Made by a program: the position numbers and the translations under genes. Shown here one piece after another: positions 16,187-24,390 of a stretch of 64,000 bases of DNA. Numbering within the stretch: position 1 is the stretch's first letter; every line of letters starts with the position of its first letter. The notes beneath the pieces were generated by a model. That model saw nothing but the letters and a program-made list of their open reading frames with translations, ran no database searches and was not told the DNA's origin. Source of the stretch: an uncultured Clostridia bacterium (lineage in GTDB: Bacteria; Bacillota; Clostridia; TANB77; CAG-508); NCBI GenBank assembly GCA_948502395.1, contig CAOPES010000002.1:184002-248001 (forward strand), written 5' to 3'.

Positions 16187-16250
16187 AAAAAATCAATTAG
16201 CCTATTGGCTAATTCTCAATGATTATATCATAAAAACTTATGTTTATCAA
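16187..16250 (-). promoter_or_regulatory. Promoter and leader terminator-like hairpin of the HD gene
   Basis: TTGATA (16250-16245), 17 bases, TATAAT (16227-16222). Immediately downstream AATTAGCC (16195-16202) and GGCTAATT (16207-16214) form a stem, which on the minus strand is followed by TTTTTT. This looks like an attenuator or a short terminated leader. The 378-base stretch 16118-16495 holds no gene. Confidence 0.6.
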
Positions 16251-16441
16251 TATTTTAGCTTATTTTTTGTAGAAAACTGTAACATAAAATAATAAAAATT
16301 ACAATGGCTAAATCAAAAATAATTTTTTCACAATTTTTTCTCATTGATTTTAGACCATCTATCATTTCACTTTGTTAATATTCTTTTACTTTTAACATTT
16401 TCATTCCTTTATTAACACCCAATTGAATTATATCATAAACA

Positions 16442-16484
16442 AAGAAAAAATGCAGTCTTTTCTAAGAAAAAACTACATTTTTAG
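16442..16484 (-). terminator. Terminator after the 87-residue gene
   Basis: An imperfect stem (AAAAATGCAGT with ACTACATTTTT) followed by T-rich sequence on the minus strand, just past the stop at 16496. Confidence 0.5.
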
Positions 16485-16495
16485 TCCTGCTTTGG

Positions 16496-16759
16496 TTATT
16501 TACGAAAAACAAAATTAACCTTATTGCCATCATACTCTTGACATACTATTTCTTCTTGTGAAAATTCTTCTAAGAAGGCATTAAAAATCATTATATATCT
16601 GATCGTGATTGATGGTTCTTTTTTGTCATCAGGTATTCTTGGTGATATTGTTATCTGATGAACATCTATGCCACCATATTCAATTTTATCCTCCTTCTTA
16701 ATTACATCCAGTTCCCGCAAATCTCTAACCACTTGAGCTATTCTTCTTAAATACGTCAT
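16496..16759 (-). CDS. Hypothetical 87-residue accessory protein
   Basis: Not recognised. Begins MTYLRRIAQVVRDLREL, a basic amphipathic helix, and continues with a strand-rich segment (VHQITISPRIP, ITIRYIMIFNAFLEEF). I chose the ATG at 16759 because GGAGG precedes it; the longer reading from 16828 runs back through a leader hairpin and is unlikely. It contains one in-frame CGG arginine (16715-16717) and has a consensus promoter of its own. Probably a mobile or accessory gene. Confidence 0.6.
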   Translation of the reverse strand: MTYLRRIAQVVRDLRELDVIKKEDKIEYGGIDVHQITISPRIPDDKKEPSITIRYIMIFNAFLEEFSQEEIVCQEYDGNKVNFVFRK

Positions 16760-16785
16760 TGTTTTGTCCTCCAAATATTTTATTT

Positions 16786-16807
16786 TTCGAGGACTTATGC
16801 CCTCGAA
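16786..16807 (-). promoter_or_regulatory. Leader hairpin before the 87-residue gene
   Basis: TTCGAGG and CCTCGAA pair around an eight-base loop, 26 bases before the start codon and just upstream of the real GGAGG site. Same design as the coaD and 17584 leaders. Confidence 0.6.
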
Positions 16808-16848
16808 ATTTACTCGAGAGCATTTCAAAGCTCATCTATATAATATAT

Positions 16849-16877
16849 ATTATAGCAAAATTATGTAAAACTGTCAA
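16849..16877 (-). promoter_or_regulatory. Consensus promoter of the 87-residue gene
   Basis: TTGACA (16877-16872), 17 bases, TATAAT (16854-16849), a perfect match. The spacer carries TTTTACATAA, the complement of the TTATGTAAAA motif found in three other accessory promoters. Confidence 0.8.
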
Positions 16878-16958
16878 ACTACATTCTTCAAAAATCTACT
16901 GATATAAGCACAAAATAGAAATCCATATAACCATTATATTATTATATAGATTTTTATT

Positions 16959-17192
16959 CTATGCAACTTTTATTCCTGTCTTTATTACTTCCCGTACAAA
17001 AGGTGTTTCTACATTATCATAATCAGATACTTCAATTAAATGTGGCTCTATACGATAATTAATATTTCTTCGTAATTTTCTTAAATTTAATTGCTCAACA
17101 AAAATATCATTACACTTTATATCGCCAGTAATAATAGCAATATCTATATCGATATCTTCATGATTTGTTTTTTTATGATATTTAACATAATG
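16959..17192 (-). pseudogene. N-terminally truncated nucleotidyltransferase
   Basis: An open frame without any start codon gives HEDIDIDIAIITGD followed by IEPHLIEVSDYDN and PFVREVIKTGIKVA. This matches the second half of small MNT-type nucleotidyltransferase domains, with the DIDIDIAI metal-binding aspartates kept and the GSRARG-type start missing. Upstream the frame closes at TGA. It includes a CGG arginine. A remnant of a toxin/antitoxin- or resistance-type nucleotidyltransferase gene. Confidence 0.6.
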
Positions 17193-17224
17193 TCACAAAA
17201 AATCTCCTTTTTTCAATAGTTTTA

Positions 17225-17255
17225 GTCAAAAAAAGTCCAACTCATAAGAGTTGGA
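17225..17255 (-). terminator. Strong intrinsic terminator
   Basis: TCCAACTC (17236-17243), loop ATAA, GAGTTGGA (17248-17255). On the minus strand a run of seven T follows. It ends the short transcription unit that starts near 17408. Confidence 0.8.
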
Positions 17256-17410
17256 ATAAGATTTTTGTGTTCATCAAATTTTCATAGTGTTAAAACCAAG
17301 TTATCTCAATACTTTCAAAAAGTTCGGCGAAAATTGTCTTTGGTGCGAACAACGTAGATATCTACAACTTTTTTCACACCTCTAACGATTGATACAAATA
17401 TCAATCAATT
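17236..17410 (-). ncRNA. Candidate small transcript with only a 20-codon ORF
   Basis: A promoter TTGCAA (17444-17439), 16 bases, TATACT (17422-17417) and the terminator at 17225-17255 bracket about 175 bases with no long ORF. A GTG-started ORF of 20 codons (17377-17315, preceded by GAGG) is possible: MKKVVDIYVVRTKDNFRRTF. It may be a small RNA, a short peptide gene, or the tail of a decayed gene. Confidence 0.4.
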
Positions 17411-17471
17411 TATTAAAGTATATCATAATTTTTATAAATTGCAATAATAAATTTAAAAAAAACTGCAATTT

Positions 17472-17500
17472 TTGACTTTTTATGTAAATTGTAGTATAAT
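17472..17500 (+). promoter_or_regulatory. Promoter of the 88-residue gene
   Basis: TTGACT (17472-17477), 17 bases, TATAAT (17495-17500). The spacer holds ATGTAAA starting at its fifth base, as in the promoters at 19877 and 51053. Confidence 0.8.
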
Positions 17501-17543
17501 ATACTTGTAACATATTCTTGTTGCCTTTGAAATAAGTAAAATT

Positions 17544-17563
17544 TCGGAGGCATAGTCCTCCGA
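17544..17563 (+). promoter_or_regulatory. Leader hairpin before the 88-residue gene
   Basis: TCGGAGG and CCTCCGA pair around CATAGT, 20 bases before the ATG and just before the true AAGGAGG site. The stem contains a decoy GGAGG. Confidence 0.65.
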
Positions 17564-17583
17564 GCAATAAAAGGAGGATTAAT

Positions 17584-17850
17584 ATGAAAACTTTAAACAT
17601 CAACTCTAATGTACGAATTAAGCTGACACCTTTTGGCATCGCAAAACTCGCAGCCAATCACGAAGAACTTCGTTCATCCCGTCCATCTATTGGCAAATTT
17701 ACGCCACCCGAAACAGATAAAGACGGCTACTGCGAAATGCAGTTGTGGGAAATTATGAGCACATTTGGCGAAGACATGTATATGGGTAACATGCATTTGC
17801 CTTTTGAGACTAACATTCAAATCGACGATGCACAGTTCGAAGAAGACTAA
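17584..17850 (+). CDS. Hypothetical 88-residue accessory protein
   Basis: Not recognised. The product begins MKTLNINSNVRIKLTPFGIA and ends IQIDDAQFEED, acidic at the C-terminus, without membrane segments. Base composition is clearly richer in G and C than the surroundings (for example ACGCCACCCGAAACAG), so it looks horizontally acquired. It is a complete expression unit: promoter, leader hairpin, AAGGAGG site, ORF and strong terminator. One of the few plus-strand genes. Confidence 0.7.
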   Translation: MKTLNINSNVRIKLTPFGIAKLAANHEELRSSRPSIGKFTPPETDKDGYCEMQLWEIMSTFGEDMYMGNMHLPFETNIQIDDAQFEED

Positions 17851-17871
17851 AAGATACTTGTTTAAAGACTT

Positions 17872-17905
17872 CTGCACACTCTATGTATATGGAGTGTGCA
17901 GTTTT
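17872..17905 (+). terminator. Terminator of the 88-residue gene
   Basis: CTGCACACTC (17872-17881) and GAGTGTGCAG (17892-17901) form a perfect 10-bp stem followed by TTTT. Confidence 0.85.
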
Positions 17906-17909
17906 ATAA

Positions 17910-18554
17910 TTAAATATTAAGGTAGCTACCAAAAAATTAGCACCTCCAAACTACCTTATAATCTGCGAAGGCAAAGAAACAGAGCCAAACTATTTTAATG
18001 GGTTAAAGCAAAAGATAAATGAAAAATTTGGAGATAGAATTAGTGTAGTACCTGCTATAAAAATAAAAGGTACTGGATTAAATACAGAAAGTTTAGTGAA
18101 ATATACTAAACAATACATAAACAAATCCCCTAAAGTATATGGACAAGTTTGGGTTGTTTTTGACAAAGATGATTATACAGATGAACAATTCAATAATGCA
18201 ATTAAATTAAATGAGTATAATTCAGCTTGGTCTAATCCTAATTTTGAAGTATGGCTATTATCACACTTCAAAAAAGTTAGCAATCCCCTATCTAAGAACG
18301 ATTCGTTAAAAGAACTAAAGAAAGAATTTCAAAATGCTAATTTAGGTAATTATTCTAAAAATGATAATAGATTGGAAACTGCAATTCAAAATTGTAAAGA
18401 AATGTATGAGCAACTTAAAACTACTTCTAGTGAAGCAAGCAAAAATCCTTGTACTACTGTTTTTATGTTGGTGGAAGATTTGACTAAATATTTGAAATCG
18501 TTTTACGAAAAAAAATCTACCTTTTACAGTCGATTTAATCGTTTTTTCGTCTAG
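17910..18554 (+). pseudogene. RloB-like protein gene lacking a start codon
   Basis: The frame opens after TAA at 17907 and reads LIICEGKETEPNYFNGL, then VWVVFDKDDYTDEQFNNAI, SNPNFEVWLLSHFK and PCTTVFMLVEDL. This is the RloB family (TOPRIM-like, found with the ATPase RloA in restriction/abortive-infection loci). Usual members begin about 15-20 residues before the CEG motif; here no ATG, GTG or TTG with a ribosome site is present there. The C-terminus (YSRFNRFFV) may also be altered. No RloA gene is nearby. I read it as a decayed defence gene. A non-canonical start is the alternative. Confidence 0.65.
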
Positions 18555-18790
18555 TGCGACGATATTATTCTTTGGTCCGAGTATTCTTACAGGAACTTTT
18601 AAGAAATGCTGATAAATCAATAATTACACGACACACAAAAGCATATTTACATTAGTTTTTCCGCATATTATTTATGACAATAATTAACTTAAAATATTTT
18701 TAACCATTTATAATAAATTCTATACTATTTTTTAATCAATGTTGTTAATGTATATTACAAAAATATACATTGCTATTCTAATAATTTTAT
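18548..18790 (+). other. Non-coding stretch with a coding-like scrap
   Basis: Between the RloB-like remnant and the next terminator. Positions 18550-18654 can be read as a 35-codon scrap (RRYYSLVRVFLQELL...) in a frame shifted from the RloB-like reading, perhaps a piece of a lost gene. The rest is very AT-rich; nothing else is seen. Confidence 0.3.
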
Positions 18791-18796
18791 AGAAAA

Positions 18797-18832
18797 CGCC
18801 CATTTCACAATACTATATAAGTGAAATGGGCG
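18797..18832 (-). terminator. Terminator after the Cys-rich small gene
   Basis: GCCCATTTCAC (18798-18808) and GTGAAATGGGC (18821-18831) make a perfect 11-bp stem; on the minus strand TTTTC follows. Confidence 0.8.
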
Positions 18833-18837
18833 AGGCA

Positions 18838-19011
18838 TTATTTAGATTCCTTAATAATGCTTATGGCTTTTTCCAAAATAGCAACTTTGTCTTCTTTGTA
18901 AGTCAGAATACGAGCAATAAACTCTGCAAAATTTTCATCAGTCATATGCCGATATTCCCAACCACAGTCGCAAGGTGTACTCCAACATTTTTCGCAATCT
19001 GTAAGAGCCAT
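18838..19011 (-). CDS. 57-residue protein with a Cys cluster
   Basis: A complete small gene: AGGAGA ribosome site, ATG at 19011, 57 codons, stop at 18838 and terminator immediately after. The N-terminus MALTDCEKCWSTPCDCGWEY has four cysteines (CxxC, CxC) that could bind zinc. The rest (DENFAEFIARILTYKEDKV, ILEKAISIIKESK) is helical. It carries an in-frame CGG arginine (18949-18951). Small proteins with a CxxCW-CxCG start occur in gut phages and mobile elements, but I cannot name its function. Confidence 0.65.
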   Translation of the reverse strand: MALTDCEKCWSTPCDCGWEYRHMTDENFAEFIARILTYKEDKVAILEKAISIIKESK

Positions 19012-19043
19012 ATAAACATCTCCTTTCTAGGTTATTTATTTAT

Positions 19044-19072
19044 ATTTTACATCTTTTTTGGTATTATGTCAA
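19044..19072 (-). promoter_or_regulatory. Promoter of the Cys-rich small gene
   Basis: TTGACA (19072-19067), 17 bases, TAAAAT (19049-19044) on the minus strand. Confidence 0.65.
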
Positions 19073-19100
19073 TTGTTGTGCAAAATAAATATATATACAA

Positions 19101-19152
19101 GGACGTGGCGAAGCGAAACAACAGCCACGACACTTCCGTAATGTAATACGGG
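19101..19152. other. Two adjacent hairpins of unknown role
   Basis: CGTGGC/GCCACG (19104-19129) and CCGTA/TACGG (19136-19151) stand next to each other in an otherwise AT-rich gap of about 200 bases. The segment is locally GC-richer than its surroundings. It might be a remnant of a structured RNA or a transposon end; there is no ORF. Confidence 0.35.
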
Positions 19153-19222
19153 GGTAACATTTAATAAAAAATATTGTAAAAGTTAGTAAAATTAACTATT
19201 TAACGGACTTTTTTTCTTTGTT

Positions 19223-19570
19223 TCAGACTGGTTAAGAAATAGAAATACTATTGAATTTTTGGGAATTTGGGAGGAAATTCATAATCCTGCTTTTAATTAT
19301 GGCGAATTCGCCATAATTAAAAGTCAAGCAGGTTTAAATAGTTATAAAATTAGTGTAAAAGAATGGACTGAAAAAAATCCTGATTTAAATGGAAATATAA
19401 GAAATTATGCAACAATAAATGAATTAATATGTTTAGCAAATTTAGAAAATTTAATTTCTGTTTTTATAAATGAAGGATTAAAACAAGCGGAAAGACTTGA
19501 AAAATTAAACAAAGTAGCTATATCTCAAATGCAAATATTAAATGATACTGATATAAAATATATAAAATAG
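19223..19570 (+). pseudogene. KilA-N domain protein fragment
   Basis: Reads SDWLRNRNTIEFLGIWEEI then FNYGEFAIIKSQAGLNSYK, the middle of a KilA-N DNA-binding domain of phage antirepressor type, then jumps at about residue 50 to PDLNGNIRNYATINELICL and KLNKVAISQMQIL, the C-terminal part of the same kind of protein. The start and the central part of the domain are missing, so this is a truncated gene with an internal deletion. It ends 60 bases from tRNA-Leu, a common integration site. Confidence 0.7.
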
Positions 19571-19629
19571 GAATATGACAAAAAAGTATTCTTATAAGAC
19601 GTTAAATCCTATAAGAACACCCATACTGG

Positions 19630-19710
19630 TGCGGATGAAGGGACTCGAACCCCCACGTCGTTGACACTGGTTCCTAAGACCAGCGCGTCTACCAATTCCG
19701 CCACATCCGC
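19630..19710 (-). tRNA. tRNA-Leu (anticodon UAG)
   Basis: The minus strand folds as a class II tRNA: acceptor GCGGATG/CATCCGC, anticodon stem CTGGT/ACCAG with loop CTTAGGA (anticodon TAG), a variable arm and T loop GTTCGAGTC. No CCA is encoded. Remnant accessory genes lie next to its 3' end. Confidence 0.93.
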
Positions 19711-19876
19711 ATATCTAATTGACAATATTAATATTAGCACAACTAAAGTATATTTGTCAATACTAAAATCAAAAAAAATTCAAATTAGGATTTAACTACT
19801 TTAATAATCTTAGCCTTGCCATTTTATGCAAAAAGCCTTTCTTTTGTATTATACACTCAATATTCTCAAAATACCC

Positions 19877-19905
19877 TTGCACAATTATGTAAAATATGGT
19901 ACAAT
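19877..19905 (+). promoter_or_regulatory. Promoter of the 108-residue gene
   Basis: TTGCAC (19877-19882), 17 bases, TACAAT (19900-19905). The spacer contains ATGTAAA from its fifth base, as in two other accessory promoters. Confidence 0.75.
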
Positions 19906-19947
19906 AAATATGTAACTTTACAGTGCTTAGATATGGAGGAAAACTTT

Positions 19948-20274
19948 ATGAACAAAAAAGCTACTGAAAAAACTCAACACCCTTTGGACACACCTGTATC
20001 AAAACAAAAAGAAAAATTCGAGCGGCTTTATAGATGGGTATTTAGTATTATGGAAGAAAACGATTTAGATACTCTGTACCTGTATGATACAGCCAACAGA
20101 CGAATTTTTGTTAGACCGCTTGAAACTTATTCTAAGTTTTATTTTGAAGAAAACAATATGCGGTTATTGGTTGATATGCTCAATAGTGACAAAATGTATA
20201 GAGCTACTTTTAACAAGCCAAGGTGTAAAATTGAATGTAGCTATGTAAAAATTGAAAAAATGGCTACTAACTAA
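19948..20274 (+). CDS. Hypothetical 108-residue accessory protein
   Basis: Not recognised. Start chosen at 19948 (MNKKATEKTQ) because ATGGAGG precedes it; a longer reading from 19816 runs through the promoter. The protein is basic at the start, then has a mixed alpha/beta region (LYRWVFSIMEENDLDTLYLY, RRIFVRPLE). Two in-frame CGG arginines (20023 and 20161) mark it as unlike the native housekeeping genes. It is a stand-alone unit with promoter and terminator on the plus strand. Confidence 0.65.
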   Translation: MNKKATEKTQHPLDTPVSKQKEKFERLYRWVFSIMEENDLDTLYLYDTANRRIFVRPLETYSKFYFEENNMRLLVDMLNSDKMYRATFNKPRCKIECSYVKIEKMATN

Positions 20275-20276
20275 GC

Positions 20277-20310
20277 AAAGAGCTCTTGCGTTATGTAAGA
20301 GCTCTTTATA
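20277..20310 (+). terminator. Terminator of the 108-residue gene
   Basis: AAAGAGCTCTT (20277-20287) and AAGAGCTCTTT (20297-20307), a perfect 11-bp stem ending in a T run. Confidence 0.85.
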
Positions 20311-20318
20311 TTATTTCA

Positions 20319-20510
20319 TTACATATTAAAATACATAATTAATCCACCAACAAGAGCTAATATAAATCCTAATATTTTTAATCCATTTGAAGCTTCGTTT
20401 TGGTCTCCAAAACCAAAAAATCTTTTAGTTATTATCCTAGCATCAAAAATCAATATTACTCCTATCAGAAGTATAATTGCTGAAATTAATTTTATTATTA
20501 TTGAAAACAT
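20319..20510 (-). CDS. Small two-helix membrane protein
   Basis: 63 residues. A first hydrophobic helix (IIIKLISAIILLIGVILIF) and a second one near the C-terminus (ILGFILALVGGLIMYF) flank a polar loop with RIITKRFFGFGDQNEAS. Small membrane proteins of this layout are common in clostridia and have no assigned function. It stands alone, between a plus-strand terminator and recG. The ATG follows a weak AAGGATG-type site. Confidence 0.6.
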   Translation of the reverse strand: MFSIIIKLISAIILLIGVILIFDARIITKRFFGFGDQNEASNGLKILGFILALVGGLIMYFNM

Positions 20511-20611
20511 TTTATCTACATCCTTTTACTTTTTACAAATATACTATACTATTTTCGACAGAAAAAGTCAATCACACTTTTTCAAAACTTTTTTGGTCTG
20601 TCCCAAAAAGT

Positions 20612-22657
20612 TTAAATTTCTATTCTTTTTGCGAACTTATCTCTAATTAAATTTTTTAATTGTTGGTTTTTCTCTTGTTCCAATTTAGGGTCTTCTTCTA
20701 GTATCTTCATTGCAACACTTTGCACCATTTTAAGCATTTCAATATCTTCAAACAAGTTAGCAATTTTAAATTCTGGCAGTCCATGTTGCATTGTTCCAAA
20801 AAAGTCTCCTGACCCTCTTAGTTCTAAGTCTTTTTCTGATATTACAAATCCGTCATTTGTTTCTACCATTACTTTCATCCTTTTTCTTGTGTTTTCACTT
20901 TTTCCTTCACATTTTAATATACAGTATGATTGATATTCTCCTCTTCCTACTCTTCCTCTTAATTGGTGAAGTTGTGCTAATCCAAATCTTTCAGAGTTTT
21001 CAATTACCATTATATTTGCATTTGGAACATCAACTCCTACTTCTATTACAGTTGTTGAAATTAAAATGTCTATTTCTTTGTTTTTGAATTTTTCCATTAT
21101 TTCATCTTTTTCTTTTGGTTTCATCTTTCCATGGATATATTCAACTCTATATTCTGAAAAGGCTTCTGTACTATATGTTTGGTATAATTTTTCTACTGAT
21201 TTTAAGTCCATTTCTTCGTTTTCTTCTACTAGTGGACATACTATATATGCTTGTCTTCCTTCTTTTACTTGCTGTTTTATAAAGTTATTTATCCTGTCTG
21301 TCATATTTTTTCCTACTGCTATTGTTTCTATTTTCTTTCTATTTGGTGGTAATTCGTCTATTATTGATATATCTAGGTCTCCATATAGTATTAAAGCCAG
21401 AGTTCTTGGTATTGGCGTTGCTGTCATAACTAATACATCTGGATTTTCTCCTTTTTCTGCTATTTTAGTTCTTTGTTTTACTCCAAATCTATGTTGTTCA
21501 TCTGTTACTACCAGTCCTAAATTTTTAAATACCACATTTTCTTCTATTATTGCATGTGTTCCTATTAGTATGTCTATCTCGCCATTTTCTAGTCTTTGTA
21601 ATATGTCTTCTTTTTTCTTTTTAGTTATTCCAGAAATTAATAATTCACACTTTATTCCTAAGTTTTCTAAAATATTTTTAAAATTTTCTAAATGTTGTGT
21701 TGCAAGTATTGCTGTTGGTGCCATTATTGCTGCTTGATATCCTGATTTTACTGCTTTATATGCTGCACACATTGCTACTACTGTTTTTCCTGAACCTACA
21801 TCTCCTTGTAATAGCCTGTTCATTGTTTTGTCAGATTCCATATCTTGCTCTATTTCTTCTAAAACTCGTCGTTGTGCATTTGTTAGTTTAAATGGTAGTG
21901 TGTTTATTACATCTGATATTTTAACTTGTTTTTCAAATTGAATTCCTTTTTCTTCATACATATAGTTATTTTTCAATTGTAATAATGCTAATTGTACACT
22001 TAGTAGTTCTTCAAATACTAGTCTGTTTCTTGCAATATTGAAATCTTTAAATTCTTCTGGAAAGTGTATGTGTTTTGTTGCTTCATTTATGTTTTCTAAA
22101 TTATATTCTTTTCTTATGTATTCTGGTAAAGTCTCATCTAAGTTACCATATACGTCTTTTACTCCTGCTTCTATAATTTTTCTTATTGTACTTTGTGATA
22201 ATCCATATGTTAATGGATATATTGGAATAATTCTTCCTGTATTTTGATTTTTTTCTTCGTTATCATATACAGGTGAATTAAATGTTATTTTTCCTGCTCT
22301 TTTACTTACTTTTCCAAAAAACTTATATTTATTCCCTATGCTAAATTTGTCTCTTAAATATGGTTGATTGAACCATGTTAATGTTGCAGAAGCTGTTTCG
22401 TCTCTTACTATTAGCTTTTGCATTGTTTTGCCTTTAAGCCTTATACTTGTCATTTTGTTGCATGCAACCGCTTCTATTAATACTTCTTCTCCATCTTCAC
22501 ATTCACATATGTATTTAGGTTTATTTCTATCTTCATATGTTCTCGGATAATATGTTATTAAATCATTTAGTGTAAAAATACCTAATTTATTTAATAGTAG
22601 CACTCTACTTGGGCCTACTCCTTTAATATATTTTACATCTTTTTGTAAATCTATCAT
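20612..22657 (-). CDS. recG: ATP-dependent DNA helicase RecG
   Basis: 681 residues, full length. An N-terminal wedge/OB region (residues 1-240, PRTYEDRNKPK) is followed by the helicase core: Walker A GDVGSGKTVVA, DEQH in VVTDEQHRFGVKQR, TATPIPRTLA, and the C-terminal helicase motifs VEVGVDVPNANIM and QLRGRVGRGEYQSYC. RecG remodels stalled forks and branched DNA. It contains no CGG codon. A metallophosphoesterase gene lies 16 bases upstream and is probably co-transcribed. A short GTCCC palindrome half follows the stop. Confidence 0.96.
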   Translation of the reverse strand: MIDLQKDVKYIKGVGPSRVLLLNKLGIFTLNDLITYYPRTYEDRNKPKYICECEDGEEVLIEAVACNKMTSIRLKGKTMQKLIVRDETASATLTWFNQPYLRDKFSIGNKYKFFGKVSKRAGKITFNSPVYDNEEKNQNTGRIIPIYPLTYGLSQSTIRKIIEAGVKDVYGNLDETLPEYIRKEYNLENINEATKHIHFPEEFKDFNIARNRLVFEELLSVQLALLQLKNNYMYEEKGIQFEKQVKISDVINTLPFKLTNAQRRVLEEIEQDMESDKTMNRLLQGDVGSGKTVVAMCAAYKAVKSGYQAAIMAPTAILATQHLENFKNILENLGIKCELLISGITKKKKEDILQRLENGEIDILIGTHAIIEENVVFKNLGLVVTDEQHRFGVKQRTKIAEKGENPDVLVMTATPIPRTLALILYGDLDISIIDELPPNRKKIETIAVGKNMTDRINNFIKQQVKEGRQAYIVCPLVEENEEMDLKSVEKLYQTYSTEAFSEYRVEYIHGKMKPKEKDEIMEKFKNKEIDILISTTVIEVGVDVPNANIMVIENSERFGLAQLHQLRGRVGRGEYQSYCILKCEGKSENTRKRMKVMVETNDGFVISEKDLELRGSGDFFGTMQHGLPEFKIANLFEDIEMLKMVQSVAMKILEEDPKLEQEKNQQLKNLIRDKFAKRIEI

Positions 22658-22673
22658 TTTTTCTCCTTGGATT

Positions 22674-23381
22674 TTATTTGATTTTCAACAATTTAAAATT
22701 TAGTCCGTCTGCACTAACTAGTTTAAATTCTATCCCAAAATGTTGACCTTCTATTGCTTCTTCTATTGAGTTTCCGTGTAAGTGACCATAATAGCATTGT
22801 TTTATGTTATATTTTTGCATAATTCTAATAAATTCATTTGCTTCATTTTTATCTATATTGGTCTTGTTTATTGGTGGATAGTGCATAAATGCTATTATTT
22901 CTTTATTGTTGTTATATTTATTTATTGCGTCTTGTATTGATAGTTCTAATCTTAGTGCTTCTCTTTTTATCATCTTTTTATCTTCACTATCATCTGTTAA
23001 ACTCCATCCCCTAGTTCCTATTATGATGGTATCTTCGTATTCATATGAATTATTATAAATAAAGTCTATGTTCTCAAAGTCATTTTCTTCAAGAAAATTT
23101 CTCATACTTTTTAGGGTTGTCCACCAATAATCGTGATTTCCTTTTAGTAATAATTTCTTTCCTGGTAATTGGTTTAAATATCTAAAATCTTCATCTGTTC
23201 TGTTTAAATACATTGCCCACGAAAAATCCCCTGGTAATACTACTAGGTCATCTTCTTTTACTTTTTTTATCCAATCCTCTTTTATTTTTTCTTCGTGGTT
23301 TTCCCAATTATCTCCAAATATATCCATTGGCTTATTTTCCTTAAAAGATAAATGTAAATCCCCAATTGTGTATATTGACAT
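22674..23381 (-). CDS. Calcineurin-like metallophosphoesterase
   Basis: 235 residues with the metallophosphoesterase metal motifs in order: GDLHLS (D8, H10), GDFSWAM, LKGNHDYWW near 78-86, and YYGHLHG near 196-202. These bind two metals and cleave phosphodiesters or phosphomonoesters. The substrate is not evident; such proteins are widespread in clostridia. It is 12 bases downstream of tsaD and 16 upstream of recG, so tsaD-mpe-recG may form one transcript. Confidence 0.85.
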   Translation of the reverse strand: MSIYTIGDLHLSFKENKPMDIFGDNWENHEEKIKEDWIKKVKEDDLVVLPGDFSWAMYLNRTDEDFRYLNQLPGKKLLLKGNHDYWWTTLKSMRNFLEENDFENIDFIYNNSYEYEDTIIIGTRGWSLTDDSEDKKMIKREALRLELSIQDAINKYNNNKEIIAFMHYPPINKTNIDKNEANEFIRIMQKYNIKQCYYGHLHGNSIEEAIEGQHFGIEFKLVSADGLNFKLLKIK

Positions 23382-23393
23382 AGTTCTCTCCTT

Positions 23394-24390
23394 TTATAAT
23401 TTTAGATTTGGTACAGCATTCAAATTTAGATTGTCTCTTCTTCCTTCTATAAAGTTATAATATCCAGCTGACCCTATCATTGCTGCATTATCTGTACATA
23501 GTTTTAAATCTGGCATATATACTTTTATCCCTTCATTTTCTAGTGCTAAAAACTCTTTTCTAATATATGAATTTGCTGATACTCCACCTGCTAATACTAC
23601 TGTTTTTATATTTGTTTTTTCTAACGCTTTTTTTACATTTTCCATTAAAGTTTCTGTTACATTTTTTTGAAAACTTGCACATAAATCTGCTTTGTTTATT
23701 TCAGGATTTTTATGATGTAAGTTTATTACTGCTGTTTTTATTCCACTAAAACTGAAATCTAGTGTATCTCCGTCAAAATGTGTTTTTGGTAATTCGATAT
23801 TTGCTTGTCCTTCTTTTGCTAGATTATCAACCTTTGGCCCACCTGGATAACCTAGTCCAACTACTCTTGCCACTTTGTCAAAAGCTTCACCTATTGCATC
23901 ATCACGTGTTTTACCTAAAACTTCAAACTCTGTATAGCTTTTTACATTTATTATTTGAGTATTCCCACCAGACATCATAACACATATAAATGGTGGTTCT
24001 AACTCCTTGTATGTTATGTAATTCGAAGCTATATGTCCTTGAATATGATTTACCCCTACTAGTGGCTTGTTAATAGCTAAGCTTAGCGCTTTTGCATATG
24101 ATAACCCTACTAGCAATGCTCCAACTAGTCCTGGTCCATATGTTGGTGTTATTGCGTCAATGTCATCCCAAGATATTTTTGCTTCATCTAATGCTTTTTT
24201 TGCTACTCTTGAAATTGCTTCTATATGGTTTCTTGAAGCTATCTCCGGTACTACTCCACCATATTTTTCGTGTATTGGTATTTGTGTGTCAATTATATTT
24301 GATAGAATCTCTCTACCGTTTTTTATTATTGCTACTGATGTTTCGTCACAACTTGATTCTATTCCGCATTGTTATTATATCTTTGTCCAT
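23394..24390 (-). CDS. tsaD: TsaD, tRNA t6A synthase subunit, read through a +1 shift at CGGA
   Basis: Forms threonylcarbamoyl-adenosine at A37 of tRNAs. The ATG at 24390 gives MDKDIITM, then the zero frame reads CGG AAT and stops seven codons later. The true TsaD sequence resumes one base further on: GGA then IESSCDETSVAI, the conserved N-terminal motif, followed by the rest (HxxxH in VNHIQGHIAS, MMSGGNTQ, NAAMIGSAG). The shift is at 24366-24363 on the minus strand (CGGA). An upstream stop in the second frame rules out a simple alternative start there. TsaD is essential in most bacteria, so a dead gene is unlikely. Either recoding, a sequence error, or a non-canonical start. Confidence 0.88.

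Noticed and set aside
19101..19152. Insertion-sequence end (IS200/IS605-like hairpin)
   Set aside because: Two hairpins are visible but no transposase remnant or second end is found within the window.
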